Positions 43,208-52,216 are shown, numbered from the stretch's first letter. The stretch is DNA of 64,000 bases from Phycisphaerales bacterium (GCA_035627955.1 DASPKU010000007.1:248001-312000), one strand, 5' to 3'. The notes: a model not told the origin generated them from the letters alone. Made by a program: numbers and translations.

Positions 43208-44197
43208 ATGACCACGCCCCCTCCATCACCCCTCGCCGCCAGCCGCATCCTCGTCACCGGCGGCGCCGGTTTCATGGGCCGATTCGTCAAGCAGGCCCTC
43301 CTCGCCCGCGGCGTGCCCGAGTCCCACATCTTCATCCCACGCCGCAAGGACTTTGACCTCACCGAGAAGATGGACGTCGCCCGCCTCTTCCGCGCCGCCT
43401 TCGCCCCCCACAAGGTCGACGTCGTCCTCCACCTCGCCGCGGAGGTCGGCGGCATCGGCGCCAACCGCGCCAACCCCGGGCGCTACTTCTACGCCAACAT
43501 GGCCATGGCCCTGCACCTCATCGAGCAGGCCCGCATCGACGGCCTCGCTGACCGCGCCGGCAAGTTCGTGCAGGTCGGCACCATCTGCTCCTACCCCAAG
43601 TTCACGCCCGTTCCCTTCAACGAAGCAGAACTCTGGAACGGCTACCCCGAGGAGACCAACGCCCCCTACGGCGTCGCCAAGAAGGCCGCGTGGCAGATGC
43701 TCGACGCCTACCGCATGCAGTACGGCCTCCGCTCCGCCTACGTCCTCCCCGTCAACCTCTACGGCCCCCACGACAACTTCGACCTCGAGTCTTCCCACGT
43801 CATCCCCGCCCTCGTCCGCAAGTGCGTCGAGGCCCAGCGCCGCGGCGACAAGCAAATCGTCTGCTGGGGCACCGGCTCCGCCAGCCGCGAGTTCCTCTAT
43901 GTGCAGGACGCGGCCGAGGGTGTTGTCCGCGCCGCCGAGGTCATGAACGACCCCACGCCCATCAACCTCGGCGCCAGCTTCGAGATCACCATCAAGGACC
44001 TCGTCGAGCTCATCGTGAAGCTCACGGGTTTCAAGGGCGACATCGTCTGGGACTCCACCAAGCCCGACGGCCAGCCCCGCCGCTGCCTCGACACTACCCG
44101 CGCCCAGCAGCTCCTCAACTGGAAGGCCCGCACCCCTTTCGACGACGGCCTCCGCGCCACCATCGAGTGGTACCGCTCCCACAGCGCGGGTGCCTGA
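43208..44197 (+). CDS. GDP-L-fucose synthase-like enzyme
   Basis: A 329-residue extended SDR enzyme closely matching Fcl/WcaG, which converts GDP-4-keto-6-deoxymannose to GDP-L-fucose. Motifs: [52 protein letters not shown] (catalytic Ser/Cys region), [18 protein letters not shown] (Tyr-Lys) and [20 protein letters not shown]. The [20 protein letters not shown] segment is almost diagnostic of the family. The partner GDP-mannose 4,6-dehydratase is not in the window. It probably supplies a deoxyhexose for surface glycans. Start ATG 43208; no clear Shine-Dalgarno site. Confidence 0.9.
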   Translation: MTTPPPSPLAASRILVTGGAGFMGRFVKQALLARGVPESHIFIPRRKDFDLTEKMDVARLFRAAFAPHKVDVVLHLAAEVGGIGANRANPGRYFYANMAMALHLIEQARIDGLADRAGKFVQVGTICSYPKFTPVPFNEAELWNGYPEETNAPYGVAKKAAWQMLDAYRMQYGLRSAYVLPVNLYGPHDNFDLESSHVIPALVRKCVEAQRRGDKQIVCWGTGSASREFLYVQDAAEGVVRAAEVMNDPTPINLGASFEITIKDLVELIVKLTGFKGDIVWDSTKPDGQPRRCLDTTRAQQLLNWKARTPFDDGLRATIEWYRSHSAGA

Positions 44198-44277
44198 CCG
44201 CCACGAAGACCGCCCGCCCCGGGGTCCGGAAACAGCGCCGCGTCAGCAAAAGCCATGGGCAAATCCGGACCCGTCGG

Positions 44278-44283
44278 TACACT
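44278..44283 (+). promoter_or_regulatory. -10-like TACACT of the methyltransferase gene
   Basis: TACACT ends seven bases before the ATG at 44291; this favours that start over the upstream ATG at 44255. Confidence 0.4.
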
Positions 44284-44290
44284 GCCGCCC

Positions 44291-44944
44291 ATGCTGCTGC
44301 CCCGCCGACACTGGACGCCGCGTTACGTCGCCAACCGCTTCAACTGGGAGCTGTGGCAGCGCCGCAACCCAACGCTGCCCTGGCTCGTGCCGGGAGCCGT
44401 CGAGTTCCTGCACCAGTACCTCCGCGACTCCGACCTCATGGTCGAGTTCGGCTCCGGCCGCAGCACCGCCTGGTTCGCCCGCCACTGTGGGCACGTCATC
44501 AGCATCGAACACCACGCCGGCTGGCACGCCACCGTCTTGCAGCGCCTCAAGGACGCCGGTCACACCAACGTCGACTACCTCCTCATCGACGAGCCCGAGG
44601 ACCACAGCGGCGACATCCGCATCGGCGCCCTCCGCAACAACGAGCGCTACGTCCGCGCCGCCGAGCCGGTGCTCAAGGGCCGCAAGCTCGACGTCGTGCT
44701 CATCGACGGGATGATCCGCGACCAGTGCGCCCACTGGGCCCTCGATCACCTCAAGCCCGGCGGCCTCTTCATCCTCGACAACGCCAACGTCTACCTGCCC
44801 AGCAAGTCCCGCACCCCCGGCTCCGTCGGCGCCCAGCCCCTCACGCCACTCTGGCAGCAGTGGCTCGACCGCACCGCCCACTGGCGGCGCGTCTGGTACT
44901 CCTCGGGCGTCACAGAGACCATGCTCGCCTTCGCAGCCGCCTGA
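44291..44944 (+). CDS. Class I SAM-dependent methyltransferase-like protein
   Basis: About 217 residues from ATG 44291 (MLLPRRHWTPRYVANRF). LMVEFGSGRSTAWFARHCGH is the SAM-binding loop, followed by VISIEHHAGWHATVLQRL (acidic residue for the ribose). VVLIDGMIRDQCAHWALDHL and GGLFILDNANVYLP complete the Rossmann core. Similar proteins sit in glycan clusters and methylate sugars; the substrate is unknown. It ends one base from the convergent prepilin-like gene. Confidence 0.8.
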   Translation: MLLPRRHWTPRYVANRFNWELWQRRNPTLPWLVPGAVEFLHQYLRDSDLMVEFGSGRSTAWFARHCGHVISIEHHAGWHATVLQRLKDAGHTNVDYLLIDEPEDHSGDIRIGALRNNERYVRAAEPVLKGRKLDVVLIDGMIRDQCAHWALDHLKPGGLFILDNANVYLPSKSRTPGSVGAQPLTPLWQQWLDRTAHWRRVWYSSGVTETMLAFAAA

Positions 44945-44945
44945 T

Positions 44946-45470
44946 TCAATCCACCCACCGGCGCGCCGACCCGTTCCAGTACACCACGTTCCGCTGCTCC
45001 TCGTGCACCTCCCCCTGGTCCCAGTACAGCGGCAGGCCGGGGTTCATCTCGTACCGCCGCAGCCCCACCGCGGGCTTGAGCTTCGCCAGGTCCAGCCCCG
45101 TGGGCGGCGGGTCCATGTAGTACACCGCCAGGTACGTGTACGCCGAGAATGGCTCGTGCTCGGGCACGCTCGCGCCCGTTTTGTCCGCCGGGCACCGCCA
45201 CGCCCGTCCCGGAAGCTCGAACTCCCGCACCGGCTTCTCCGGCATCACTACCGGCAGCCGGCGGTAGCCATCCGCGTACACCCGCGCGCTCAGCTGGATC
45301 TCCCGCAGCTGCGCCAGGCACCGCAGCGACCGCGCCGTCACCCGCGACCGCCCGATCGAGGCGAGCATCAGCCCCACCAGCACGCTGATGATCAGCAGCA
45401 CCACCAGCAGCTCGACAAGCGTGAAGCCCGCCCGCGATCGGCCGCCTACCCATCCCGACGTACTCGACAC
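44946..45470 (-). CDS. Prepilin-like (type II secretion pseudopilin-type) protein, copy 1
   Basis: About 174 residues from a GTG at 45470; the start is uncertain because the frame stays open to 45581. The prepilin cleavage motif is RAGFTLVELLVVLLIISVLV, with the Glu at +5 of the mature protein. The soluble part shares WRCPADK, YTYLAVYYMDPP, LPLYWDQG and RNVVYWNGSARR with two paralogues at 45666 and 46436. Processing by a prepilin peptidase is expected. Function unknown. Confidence 0.75.
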   Translation of the reverse strand: MSSTSGWVGGRSRAGFTLVELLVVLLIISVLVGLMLASIGRSRVTARSLRCLAQLREIQLSARVYADGYRRLPVVMPEKPVREFELPGRAWRCPADKTGASVPEHEPFSAYTYLAVYYMDPPPTGLDLAKLKPAVGLRRYEMNPGLPLYWDQGEVHEEQRNVVYWNGSARRWVD

Positions 45471-45665
45471 AACAACGGCCCCGCAGGGCCCAACGTGGCG
45501 TGGGTCACACATCCGCCAGCTCCAGTTGACCCACATGCCCGCGCTTCCGCGCGGCCGCCGCTCACCAGAACAATGACCCATCCGCCCCGCTGTCTTGCAG
45601 CAAACGTTCGCTCGCTGCCCCCAAGGGTTCCCTCATTCGATGCGCGACATCACTCCCGGTTCCGC

Positions 45666-46211
45666 TCACTCCCAGCCCCGCCGCTCCGCCCCGCCATGCC
45701 AATACACGACATTCCGGTCCTTCTCGTGGTTCTCGTCCCGGTCCCAGAACAGCGGCAGCTTGGGGTTGTTCTCGTACTTCCGCAGCCCGTTCCTGGGCTT
45801 CAGCAGGTGCAGCACCATCCCGCTCGCCGGCGGGTCCATGTACAGCGGCGCCAGGTACGTGAAGGACGAGTACGACACGGTGCTCATCGGTGTGTTCGCA
45901 GCCTGCCTGTCCTCCGGGCACCGCCAGCTCGTCGCTTTCAGGTCGTACACCGGGATCGACAGGTGCATCACGTTCACCGGCAGCGTGCGGTGCTCGTCCG
46001 CGTAGATCCGCGTCGTCAGCTGCAAGTTCCGCAGCTTGGCCAGGCAGCTCACCGACCGCGCCGCCAGCCGCGACTTGGCCAGCCCCGGCGAGATCAGCGA
46101 GACCAGCACGCCGATCACTGCCACGCTCACCAGCAGCTCGATCAACGTAAACCCGCGCAACGCGCGCACCGCCACCACCCTGCCCCGCCCGGGGCGCTTG
46201 AGCTCATCCAT
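45666..46211 (-). CDS. Prepilin-like protein, copy 2
   Basis: 181 residues from ATG 46211. Cleavage motif RGFTLIELLVSVAVIGVLVS after a 19-residue basic leader. Shared features: WRCPEDR, SSFTYLAPLYMDPP, NPKLPLFWDRDE and NVVYWHGGAERR. The middle copy of three tandem paralogues on the minus strand, spaced about 200 bases apart and so probably separate units. Confidence 0.85.
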   Translation of the reverse strand: MDELKRPGRGRVVAVRALRGFTLIELLVSVAVIGVLVSLISPGLAKSRLAARSVSCLAKLRNLQLTTRIYADEHRTLPVNVMHLSIPVYDLKATSWRCPEDRQAANTPMSTVSYSSFTYLAPLYMDPPASGMVLHLLKPRNGLRKYENNPKLPLFWDRDENHEKDRNVVYWHGGAERRGWE

Positions 46212-46435
46212 GGCTATGTGTCTCCGGGGGGGCCGTGTTCCAGCCCCGCTTCGCCGCCGCCCCCCGCGTCCGCATCTGAACGCTCAAGGGGCCTGTCGAT
46301 CGGCGGCTCCCACTCTCCATGCGTCGTCGCGCCTCAAGGCTCCCAGAATCCCGGATTAGCGCTCTCGCGCCCGTCCTCGCACCTCCCCCGTCCACCCGGG
46401 CCCCACCACACTCGGGGCGCGGGGCCGTCCCCGCC

Positions 46436-46972
46436 TCACCAGTCCTTCCGCCTCGCGCTCCCGTTCCAGTACACCACGTTCCGCGCCTGGTCGTGCCAGC
46501 CCTCAAAGTTCCAGAACAGCGGCAGGTTGGGGTTGTTCTCGTACTTCCGCAGCGCCACGTGCGGCTTGAGCTGCACCAGCGCATACGGATAGCCCGGCGG
46601 GTCCATGTAGATCGGCGCCAGGTACGTGTACGACGAGTACGGCACATTCCCCGGAGCCGCGGCCTTGCGTACCCGGTCCGCCGGGCAGTGCCACACATTC
46701 TCCGGCATCTCCAGGTCCTTCAGCACATCGTCCTGGTCCGCGACCGGGAACGTGCGGTACTCATCCGCGTACACCCGCATCGCCACGTGCAGGTTGTGCA
46801 GCCGCGACAGGCACACGCTCGCCCGCGCCGCCTCCCGTGACCTGCTCAGCCCCGGCAGCAGGATCGCGATCAGCATCGCGATCACCGCGACCACCACCAG
46901 GATCTCGATCAGCGTAAAGCCCGGGAACGCCCTCCTGACGCCCGCCGGGCACCGGCCACGGTTCGTCTCCAT
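46436..46972 (-). CDS. Prepilin-like protein, copy 3
   Basis: 178 residues from ATG 46972. Cleavage motif FPGFTLIEILVVVAVIAMLI. Shared features: WHCPADRV, SSYTYLAPIYMDPPG, NPNLPLFWNFEG and RNVVYWNGSARRKDW. The first of the tandem set in transcription order. The three differ mainly in the middle, so they have diverged since duplication. Confidence 0.85.
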   Translation of the reverse strand: METNRGRCPAGVRRAFPGFTLIEILVVVAVIAMLIAILLPGLSRSREAARASVCLSRLHNLHVAMRVYADEYRTFPVADQDDVLKDLEMPENVWHCPADRVRKAAAPGNVPYSSYTYLAPIYMDPPGYPYALVQLKPHVALRKYENNPNLPLFWNFEGWHDQARNVVYWNGSARRKDW

Positions 46973-47169
46973 GGGTGCCTCGGTGCCAGGTTGTTTGGTG
47001 CAGTTTCCGTCGCACACCCCTGGCGATGCACACAAGGCAGCCCACCCCTGAACGGCTGCTGGTGGAAGCCCTGAACTTGATCCAACCGGCTTCTCTCATG
47101 AGGTCGGGTCGACCCCGCCTGACGCCCTCAGGAGCCGGTTTCCTCCCCGAACATCCGCTCAGAATCCCC

Positions 47170-47198
47170 TTGACAGCCGGTCCATTTTGTGGTTGATT
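47170..47198 (+). promoter_or_regulatory. Sigma-70 promoter of the TetR gene
   Basis: Consensus -35 TTGACA at 47170-47175, a 17-base spacer and TTGATT at 47193-47198. The start codon follows at 47212. Confidence 0.65.
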
Positions 47199-47210
47199 GA
47201 TCGTTCAACC
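47191..47210 (+). promoter_or_regulatory. TetR operator candidate
   Basis: GGTTGA and TCAACC form a 6-bp inverted repeat with an 8-base centre, overlapping the -10 region of the TetR gene. This position suits autorepression. Confidence 0.55.
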
Positions 47211-47211
47211 A

Positions 47212-47883
47212 ATGGCCCAAACCCCCCAGCCATCCACCGCCAGCACGACCCCACCCACCCACGGCGAGCCCCTCCCCACCCGCACCCGCATCCTCGAGGC
47301 CGCCCGAAGGCTCTTCCACGAGCAGGGTTACGCCGCCACCGGCATCGCCACCATCCTCCGCGAGGCCGACGTCAACTCCGGCTCCCTCTACCACTACTTC
47401 CCCTCCAAGGAAGCCCTCCTCGCCGGCGTGCTCGAGCACTACGTCGAGCTCCTCCGCCCCGTCGTCATCGGCCCCGCCGAAGAGCGCGAGCAGGACGCCA
47501 TCGAACGCGTCTTCAACCTCCTCGCCTGGTACCGCCACGGCCTCGAGCTCACCCGCTGCACCATGGGCTGCCCCGTCGGCAACCTCGCCCTTGAGGTCGC
47601 CGACTCCCACCCCGAGGTCCGCCCCCTCATCGACCTCAACTTCCGCAACTGGGTCTCCGCCGTGGAGTCCTGGCTCGCGGCCGCGGGCGACCGCCTTCCC
47701 GCTGCCTGCAACCGCCGCCAGCTCGCGCAGCTCGTCCTCACCGTCATGGAGGGCGGCATCATGCAGTCCCGCGCCGCCTCCACCCTCGAGCCTTACGACG
47801 CCTCGGTCGCCCAGCTCCGCACTTATTTCGACCTGCTGCAGGAAGAAGCCCGCAAGGCCGCGCCCCAAACCCACCCGCACTGA
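47212..47883 (+). CDS. TetR/AcrR-family transcriptional regulator
   Basis: A 223-residue regulator. The N-terminal helix-turn-helix is ILEAARRLFHEQGYAATGIA with SGSLYHYFPSKEALL, at residues 22-70. The ligand domain has the TetR_C segment CTMGCPVGNLALEVADSHPE, typical of the LfrR/AcuR-like group. Start ATG 47212, after a canonical TTGACA promoter with an overlapping inverted repeat. The next gene, 22 bases downstream, is the exported SRPBCC protein, so the pair is probably co-transcribed and self-regulated. Confidence 0.92.
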   Translation: MAQTPQPSTASTTPPTHGEPLPTRTRILEAARRLFHEQGYAATGIATILREADVNSGSLYHYFPSKEALLAGVLEHYVELLRPVVIGPAEEREQDAIERVFNLLAWYRHGLELTRCTMGCPVGNLALEVADSHPEVRPLIDLNFRNWVSAVESWLAAAGDRLPAACNRRQLAQLVLTVMEGGIMQSRAASTLEPYDASVAQLRTYFDLLQEEARKAAPQTHPH

Positions 47884-47905
47884 CCCTCACCACAAGGAGA
47901 GCACC

Positions 47906-49006
47906 ATGCCCCGCACCGCCCTCATCGTCCTCGCCGCCGCGCTCACCGCCTCTGCCGCCTTCGCACAGGAGAATGCCGCCCGTCCTGACCCCTCGAAGGC
48001 CGCGGCATCGATCACCGTCAACACCGCGCCCATCGTGCACGAGATCGAGCTCAACGCCCCCATCGAGAAGGTGTGGGAAGTCTTCACCACCCCCGAGGGC
48101 TGGAAGCTCTGGGGCGTCGCCAAGGCCGAGATCGACCTCCGCGTCGGCGGCCTCATCCGCACGCACTACAGCCCCAAGGGCGAGCTCGTCGACGACGGCG
48201 CCATCCACAATCAGATCATCGCGTACGAGCCCGGGCGCGTCTTCGCCTGGCGCATCGCCAAGCCGCCCAAGAACCTGCCCTACCAGAACGCGGTGAAGGA
48301 CGTCTGGTCCGTCGCCACCCTCACCGACCTGGGCGATGGCCGCACGCGCCTGCGCCTGGCCATGTGCGGCTACACCGCCGACAACGAGTCGCAGAAGATG
48401 CGCGCCTTCTTCGACCAGGGCAACGCGTGGTCGCTCAAGAAGATGAAGGACAACCTCGAGAAGTCGCTTGCCACCACGCCCGCCGCGAACGCCGCCGTGC
48501 CAGCAGCGACACCAGCAAAGCAGGCCACCCCCGCCAACCCCCTCGACCCCATCATTCTCGAAACCACCGTCAAGGCCACGCCCCGCGAAGTCTGGGAGTG
48601 CTGGACAACCAGCAAGGGCATGGAGTCCTTCCTCACCAGGGCCAACATCGACCTCCGCATTGGCGGCCCCTTCGAGATCTACTTCGGCGGCGACGACGTC
48701 CCAGCCGGCCAGCGCGGCAGCGAAGGCTGCACCATCCTCAGCTACGAGCCCGAGAAAATGCTCAGCTTCACCTGGAACGCCCCGCCCAAGTTCGGCGACC
48801 TCCGCGCCCGGCACACCTGGGTCGTCCTCATCATCGAGCCCCACGGCCCGCACGGCTCCAAAGTCACCCTCAAGCACTACGGCTTCGCCGAGCAGAACGC
48901 CGCCACCTCCGGGCACGACGCCGACTGGAAGTCCCTCCGCGAGTACTTCGCCAACGCCTGGCCCACCGTCCTCACCGCCCTGCGCCAGAAGTACGAGCCA
49001 AAGTGA
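47906..49006 (+). CDS. Exported double SRPBCC (AHSA1-like) protein
   Basis: A 366-residue protein with a signal peptide (IVLAAALTASAAFAQ) and two AHSA1/SRPBCC ligand-binding domains. Domain 1 (about 40-190) has IVHEIELNAPIEKVWEVFTT and MCGYTADNESQKMR. Domain 2 (about 215-365) has ETTVKATPREVWECWTTSKG and LRARHTWVVLIIEPHG. An Ala/Pro linker joins them. Most AHSA1 proteins are cytosolic, so export is unusual. It would bind a small hydrophobic ligand. Start ATG 47906 with AAGGAGA. It lies in the TetR operon. Confidence 0.85.
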   Translation: MPRTALIVLAAALTASAAFAQENAARPDPSKAAASITVNTAPIVHEIELNAPIEKVWEVFTTPEGWKLWGVAKAEIDLRVGGLIRTHYSPKGELVDDGAIHNQIIAYEPGRVFAWRIAKPPKNLPYQNAVKDVWSVATLTDLGDGRTRLRLAMCGYTADNESQKMRAFFDQGNAWSLKKMKDNLEKSLATTPAANAAVPAATPAKQATPANPLDPIILETTVKATPREVWECWTTSKGMESFLTRANIDLRIGGPFEIYFGGDDVPAGQRGSEGCTILSYEPEKMLSFTWNAPPKFGDLRARHTWVVLIIEPHGPHGSKVTLKHYGFAEQNAATSGHDADWKSLREYFANAWPTVLTALRQKYEPK

Positions 49007-49109
49007 TTCTCCCCGGGTACCCCGCCGCTCCGCGGCGGCGCCTTCATCTCACCGCACGTTAGATTCCGGCAGCCGCGCGTCGCTCGAGCCCCCGGCCCGG
49101 CACCCCGTG

Positions 49110-49781
49110 CTAACCACACTGCGGTAGCACCGATCTCCACGCCTCGGGTGACCGCTGATCGAGCACCGCGACCTCGATCCGCTGGTCACTCGGTACATCG
49201 CACGGTGGCACTGAGTTATCAACTTCCAGAAGTTCCCCTGTTGCGCTCATGTCCAGTATCTGCCCGACGGGCCCTGTCGAGACAATCGTCCAGAATCTCG
49301 GATACCGGGCCGGAGCGCCCTCAGATTCGCGGGGGAGCTCTACTTCGAATAAGGAGTGCGAGTTGAGGTAAACCCCGCCCCCGTGCCCATCATGAAGGAT
49401 GATGGCATCGGCATCGCAGTCGATGGATTGAGCGGGTGTGATCCGGACCGCCTCGATCTCTATAACGAGGTGCTTCGACGCCGAGGCCTCCTGCGCTACG
49501 TTTTCCTCGAGCTGCTCCTTCTGCATCGCCCGGTCGACCACCCATCCGAACGCGAAGACGAGAAGCACCGCGCCAACAAGTACGCTGGCGCACGAGCCCA
49601 CAGCTGAGACCGTGGTGTCGCGCCGGATGAGGTTGAATGCGACCACAACGAGCACGAAACCGACGATCGCGCACGCCAGCGTTCGCCAGATCGGCGGGGC
49701 AGTACTCCGGAACACCGCCTGCCGCGCGTCATGGGTCCATGCGCGGTCTTGCGCTGACGACCCGTACTCATCAATGCGCAT
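49110..49781 (-). CDS. Hypothetical membrane protein
   Basis: About 223 residues from ATG 49781 (MRIDEYGSSAQDRAW). Two hydrophobic helices near residues 30-55 (TLACAIVGFVLVVVAFNLI) and 60-85 (VGSCASVLVGAVLLVFAFGW) are followed by a soluble beta-rich domain (LHDGHGGGVYLNSHSLFEVE). Third-position GC is visibly lower than in neighbours. Family not recognised. A longer upstream frame reads through the antisense of the hydrolase gene and was not used. Confidence 0.6.
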   Translation of the reverse strand: MRIDEYGSSAQDRAWTHDARQAVFRSTAPPIWRTLACAIVGFVLVVVAFNLIRRDTTVSAVGSCASVLVGAVLLVFAFGWVVDRAMQKEQLEENVAQEASASKHLVIEIEAVRITPAQSIDCDADAIILHDGHGGGVYLNSHSLFEVELPRESEGAPARYPRFWTIVSTGPVGQILDMSATGELLEVDNSVPPCDVPSDQRIEVAVLDQRSPEAWRSVLPQCG

Positions 49782-49831
49782 GGGGGCATGCCGCTCAAGC
49801 GTATCACAACGACCGACTGAGGCCCTCGCCT

Positions 49832-50524
49832 CTACCGCGACGCCGCCCGCTCCATCACCTCCGCAAGAAACGCGTTCACCTCCGCCGCGTGCGTCACATT
49901 GACCAGGTGCCCGCCCCCCTCCACCACTCGGTCCGGCGTCACCCGCCCAACCGGGATCACGCGGTCGCGCGAGCCGTGCACCTCCCACACCGGCACCCCC
50001 AGCCGCTCCACATTGATCCCGGGCCACCGCGCCATCGCGCCGTAGCTCCACAGCGCAAAGCGGGCATCGACGCGCCGCGCCAGCTCCGCCACCACCCGCT
50101 TTCCCTCGGCGTTCAGCGGCCCCAGCAGCCACCGCCCGCTCTGGATCAGCGGCACCCGGATCGGCTGCAGCACCCGCGCTGGCGCGTACGGCGCCAGCCA
50201 CGCCAGCCCCCGCAGCACCGGCCGGACCCCCCGCGCCGTGCGCGAGGCCGCGATCAGCACAACGCCGCGCACCTCCATCCGCGCCCGCAGGTGCTGCACC
50301 ATCTCCAGAGCCACGTGCCCGCCAAAAGAGATGCCGCCGATCACCACCGGCCCTGCGCCGCCCACCGTCGCGGCCATGCGCCCCGCGTACTCCGCCAGCG
50401 TCTCGCCCCGCACGTGCGGAATCCACTCAACGACCTCAAGCTCCGGAAACGCCCCCCGCTGCGGCGCGTACATGAACCCACGCGCACCCAGCCCCGGCAG
50501 CATCACCAGCCGCACCTGATCCAT
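49832..50524 (-). CDS. Alpha/beta hydrolase
   Basis: A 230-residue alpha/beta-hydrolase fold protein. The nucleophile elbow is IGGISFGGHVAL (Ser near 84). VPVWEVHGSRDRVIPV carries the acid and EGGGHLVNVTHAAEVNAFL the catalytic His near residue 208. The strand LVMLPGLGARGFMYAPQ gives the oxyanion region. Substrate unknown. The ATG at 50524 has TACTTT four bases upstream on the minus strand. Confidence 0.85.
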   Translation of the reverse strand: MDQVRLVMLPGLGARGFMYAPQRGAFPELEVVEWIPHVRGETLAEYAGRMAATVGGAGPVVIGGISFGGHVALEMVQHLRARMEVRGVVLIAASRTARGVRPVLRGLAWLAPYAPARVLQPIRVPLIQSGRWLLGPLNAEGKRVVAELARRVDARFALWSYGAMARWPGINVERLGVPVWEVHGSRDRVIPVGRVTPDRVVEGGGHLVNVTHAAEVNAFLAEVMERAASR

Positions 50525-50528
50525 CCCG

Positions 50529-50534
50529 AAAGTA
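50529..50534 (-). promoter_or_regulatory. -10-like TACTTT of the alpha/beta hydrolase gene
   Basis: Minus-strand TACTTT, then CGGG, then ATG. No Shine-Dalgarno site. Confidence 0.35.
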
Positions 50535-50646
50535 GACCCTACCGACGCGAACTCACGCTCATGCAGAATGGCTTGCGGCCAAACCCACGATGCTGGTACC
50601 CTCCCCCCCGCCGGCGGGGTGGCGCAAGGCGCTAGGGAGTTCTCCG

Positions 50647-52149
50647 ATGAGTCCTTTGCGGCCGCTCTGGATCGCTGTCGTCGCGCTCGTGTTCTGCCTG
50701 CTGTCGGCCCCCGCCCTCGCGCAGCCCAAGTACACCGACACCCGCGACATCCCCAACACACCCGCGTACGCCCGCGCCCAGGAGTTCGCCCTCATCGCGA
50801 CCGCCGGGGACGAGGCCAGGTTCAAGGCCTTCGTCGAGAAGCAGTTCGCGCCCGACTTCCGCGAGGCCTTCCCCATGGACCGGCACCTCGCGTTCTTCCG
50901 CGCCATCATGGAGCAGACCAGCGGCGCCCTCGAGGTCTACGGCGCCCGCAGCTACGAGCCCGCCCGCCCCAGCACCGCCGCGGTGCTCATCGTCCGCAAC
51001 GCCCTCGCCGAGTCCTGGCACGCCGTGGCCCTCGAGGTCGAGGACGAGGCCCCCCACCGCATCACCACCCTCAACTTCCAGCGGGCCCGCCCGCCCTCGG
51101 ACCTCCCCAAGCTCGAGCAGCTCAGCCCCTCGCAGCTGGGCGAGAAGCTCGGCGCCTACGCCGACAAGCTCGCCGCCCGTGATGCCTTCAGCGGCACCGT
51201 CCTGCTCGCAAAGGACGGCAAGGTGCTCGTGGAGCGCGCCGTGGGCGTCGCCAACCGCGACTTCAACGCCCCCGTCACCATCGACACCAAGTTCAATCTC
51301 GGCTCCATGAACAAGATGTTCACCGCCGTCAGCGTGATGCAGCTGGTGGAGAAGGGCAAGCTCTCCCTCGACGACACCCTCGCCAAGCACCTCGACGACA
51401 CCTGGTGCTCGCAGGAGGTGCTCGACAAGGTCCAGATCAAGCACCTGCTCACCCACACCTCGGGCCTGGGCAGCTACTTCAACGAAACCTTCGACAAGTC
51501 CTCCCGCGCCCGCTTCCGCAAGGTGGCCGACTTCAAGCCGCTCACCCGCGACGAGACCCTCCAGTTCGAGCCCGGCACGCAGTGGAAGTACAGCAACACC
51601 GGCATGCTCCTCGCCGGCGCCGTGATCGAGAAGGTGAGCGGCATGGACTACTTCGAGTACGTCCGCAAGAACATCACCGGCCCCGCCGGCATGACCGCCA
51701 CTGAGTGCTACGACCTGGACAAGTCCAACCACAACCTCGCCGTGGGCTACGTGCGCACCCGCACCCCCGAGGGCAAGGTCGAGTACATCAACAACCTCTA
51801 CACCCACGTCATCCGCGGCGGCCCCGCCGGCGGCGGCTACTCCACCGCCCCCGACCTGCTCCGCTTCGACCAGGCCATGCGCTCCGGCAAGCTCGTCTCC
51901 GAGGCCTCCCTCAAGCAGCTCTGGACCGCCCACCCCGAGATCGCGTCCAAGAACTACGGCTATGGCTTCTTCGTCGAGAACTCGCCCGCGGGCCGCGTCG
52001 TCGGCCACTCCGGCGGCTTCACCGGCGTCTCCGCCGACCTCACCATGTACCTCGACGAGGGCTACACCGTCATCGTCATGGCCAACCTCGGCTCCTCCGC
52101 CGAGATGATCAAGCAGCGCGCCAGAGAACTCATCGCCCAGGGCCGGTGA
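50647..52149 (+). CDS. Exported class-C beta-lactamase-like serine hydrolase
   Basis: A 500-residue exported protein. The signal peptide ends SAPALAQ. Residues 30-160 form an extra NTF2-like domain. The hydrolase domain has the S-x-x-K pair S220/K223 in GSMNKMFTAV, the YSN motif near Y315 (WKYSNTGML) and HSGGFTG near H454, the class C/DD-peptidase triad. HLLTHTSGLGSYF is also typical. It could be a peptidase or esterase; true lactamase activity is not implied. Start ATG 50647 with AGGGAG. A strong terminator follows. Confidence 0.9.
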   Translation: MSPLRPLWIAVVALVFCLLSAPALAQPKYTDTRDIPNTPAYARAQEFALIATAGDEARFKAFVEKQFAPDFREAFPMDRHLAFFRAIMEQTSGALEVYGARSYEPARPSTAAVLIVRNALAESWHAVALEVEDEAPHRITTLNFQRARPPSDLPKLEQLSPSQLGEKLGAYADKLAARDAFSGTVLLAKDGKVLVERAVGVANRDFNAPVTIDTKFNLGSMNKMFTAVSVMQLVEKGKLSLDDTLAKHLDDTWCSQEVLDKVQIKHLLTHTSGLGSYFNETFDKSSRARFRKVADFKPLTRDETLQFEPGTQWKYSNTGMLLAGAVIEKVSGMDYFEYVRKNITGPAGMTATECYDLDKSNHNLAVGYVRTRTPEGKVEYINNLYTHVIRGGPAGGGYSTAPDLLRFDQAMRSGKLVSEASLKQLWTAHPEIASKNYGYGFFVENSPAGRVVGHSGGFTGVSADLTMYLDEGYTVIVMANLGSSAEMIKQRARELIAQGR

Positions 52150-52181
52150 GGCGAGCGTTCTCTAATTAACTCAAGTGCACG

Positions 52182-52216
52182 AAGGCACGACCGCCACCGC
52201 GGCCGTGCCTTTTTTA
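52182..52216 (+). terminator. Intrinsic terminator of the serine hydrolase gene
   Basis: Stem AAGGCACG (52182-52189) with CGTGCCTT (52204-52211) and a run of six T. It overlaps the 3' end of the convergent glyS gene. Confidence 0.8.

Noticed and set aside
50647-52149. Serine hydrolase as an antibiotic-resistance beta-lactamase
   Set aside because: SxxK, YxN and HxG motifs are shared with DD-peptidases and esterases, and the protein has an extra N-terminal domain; resistance cannot be inferred.
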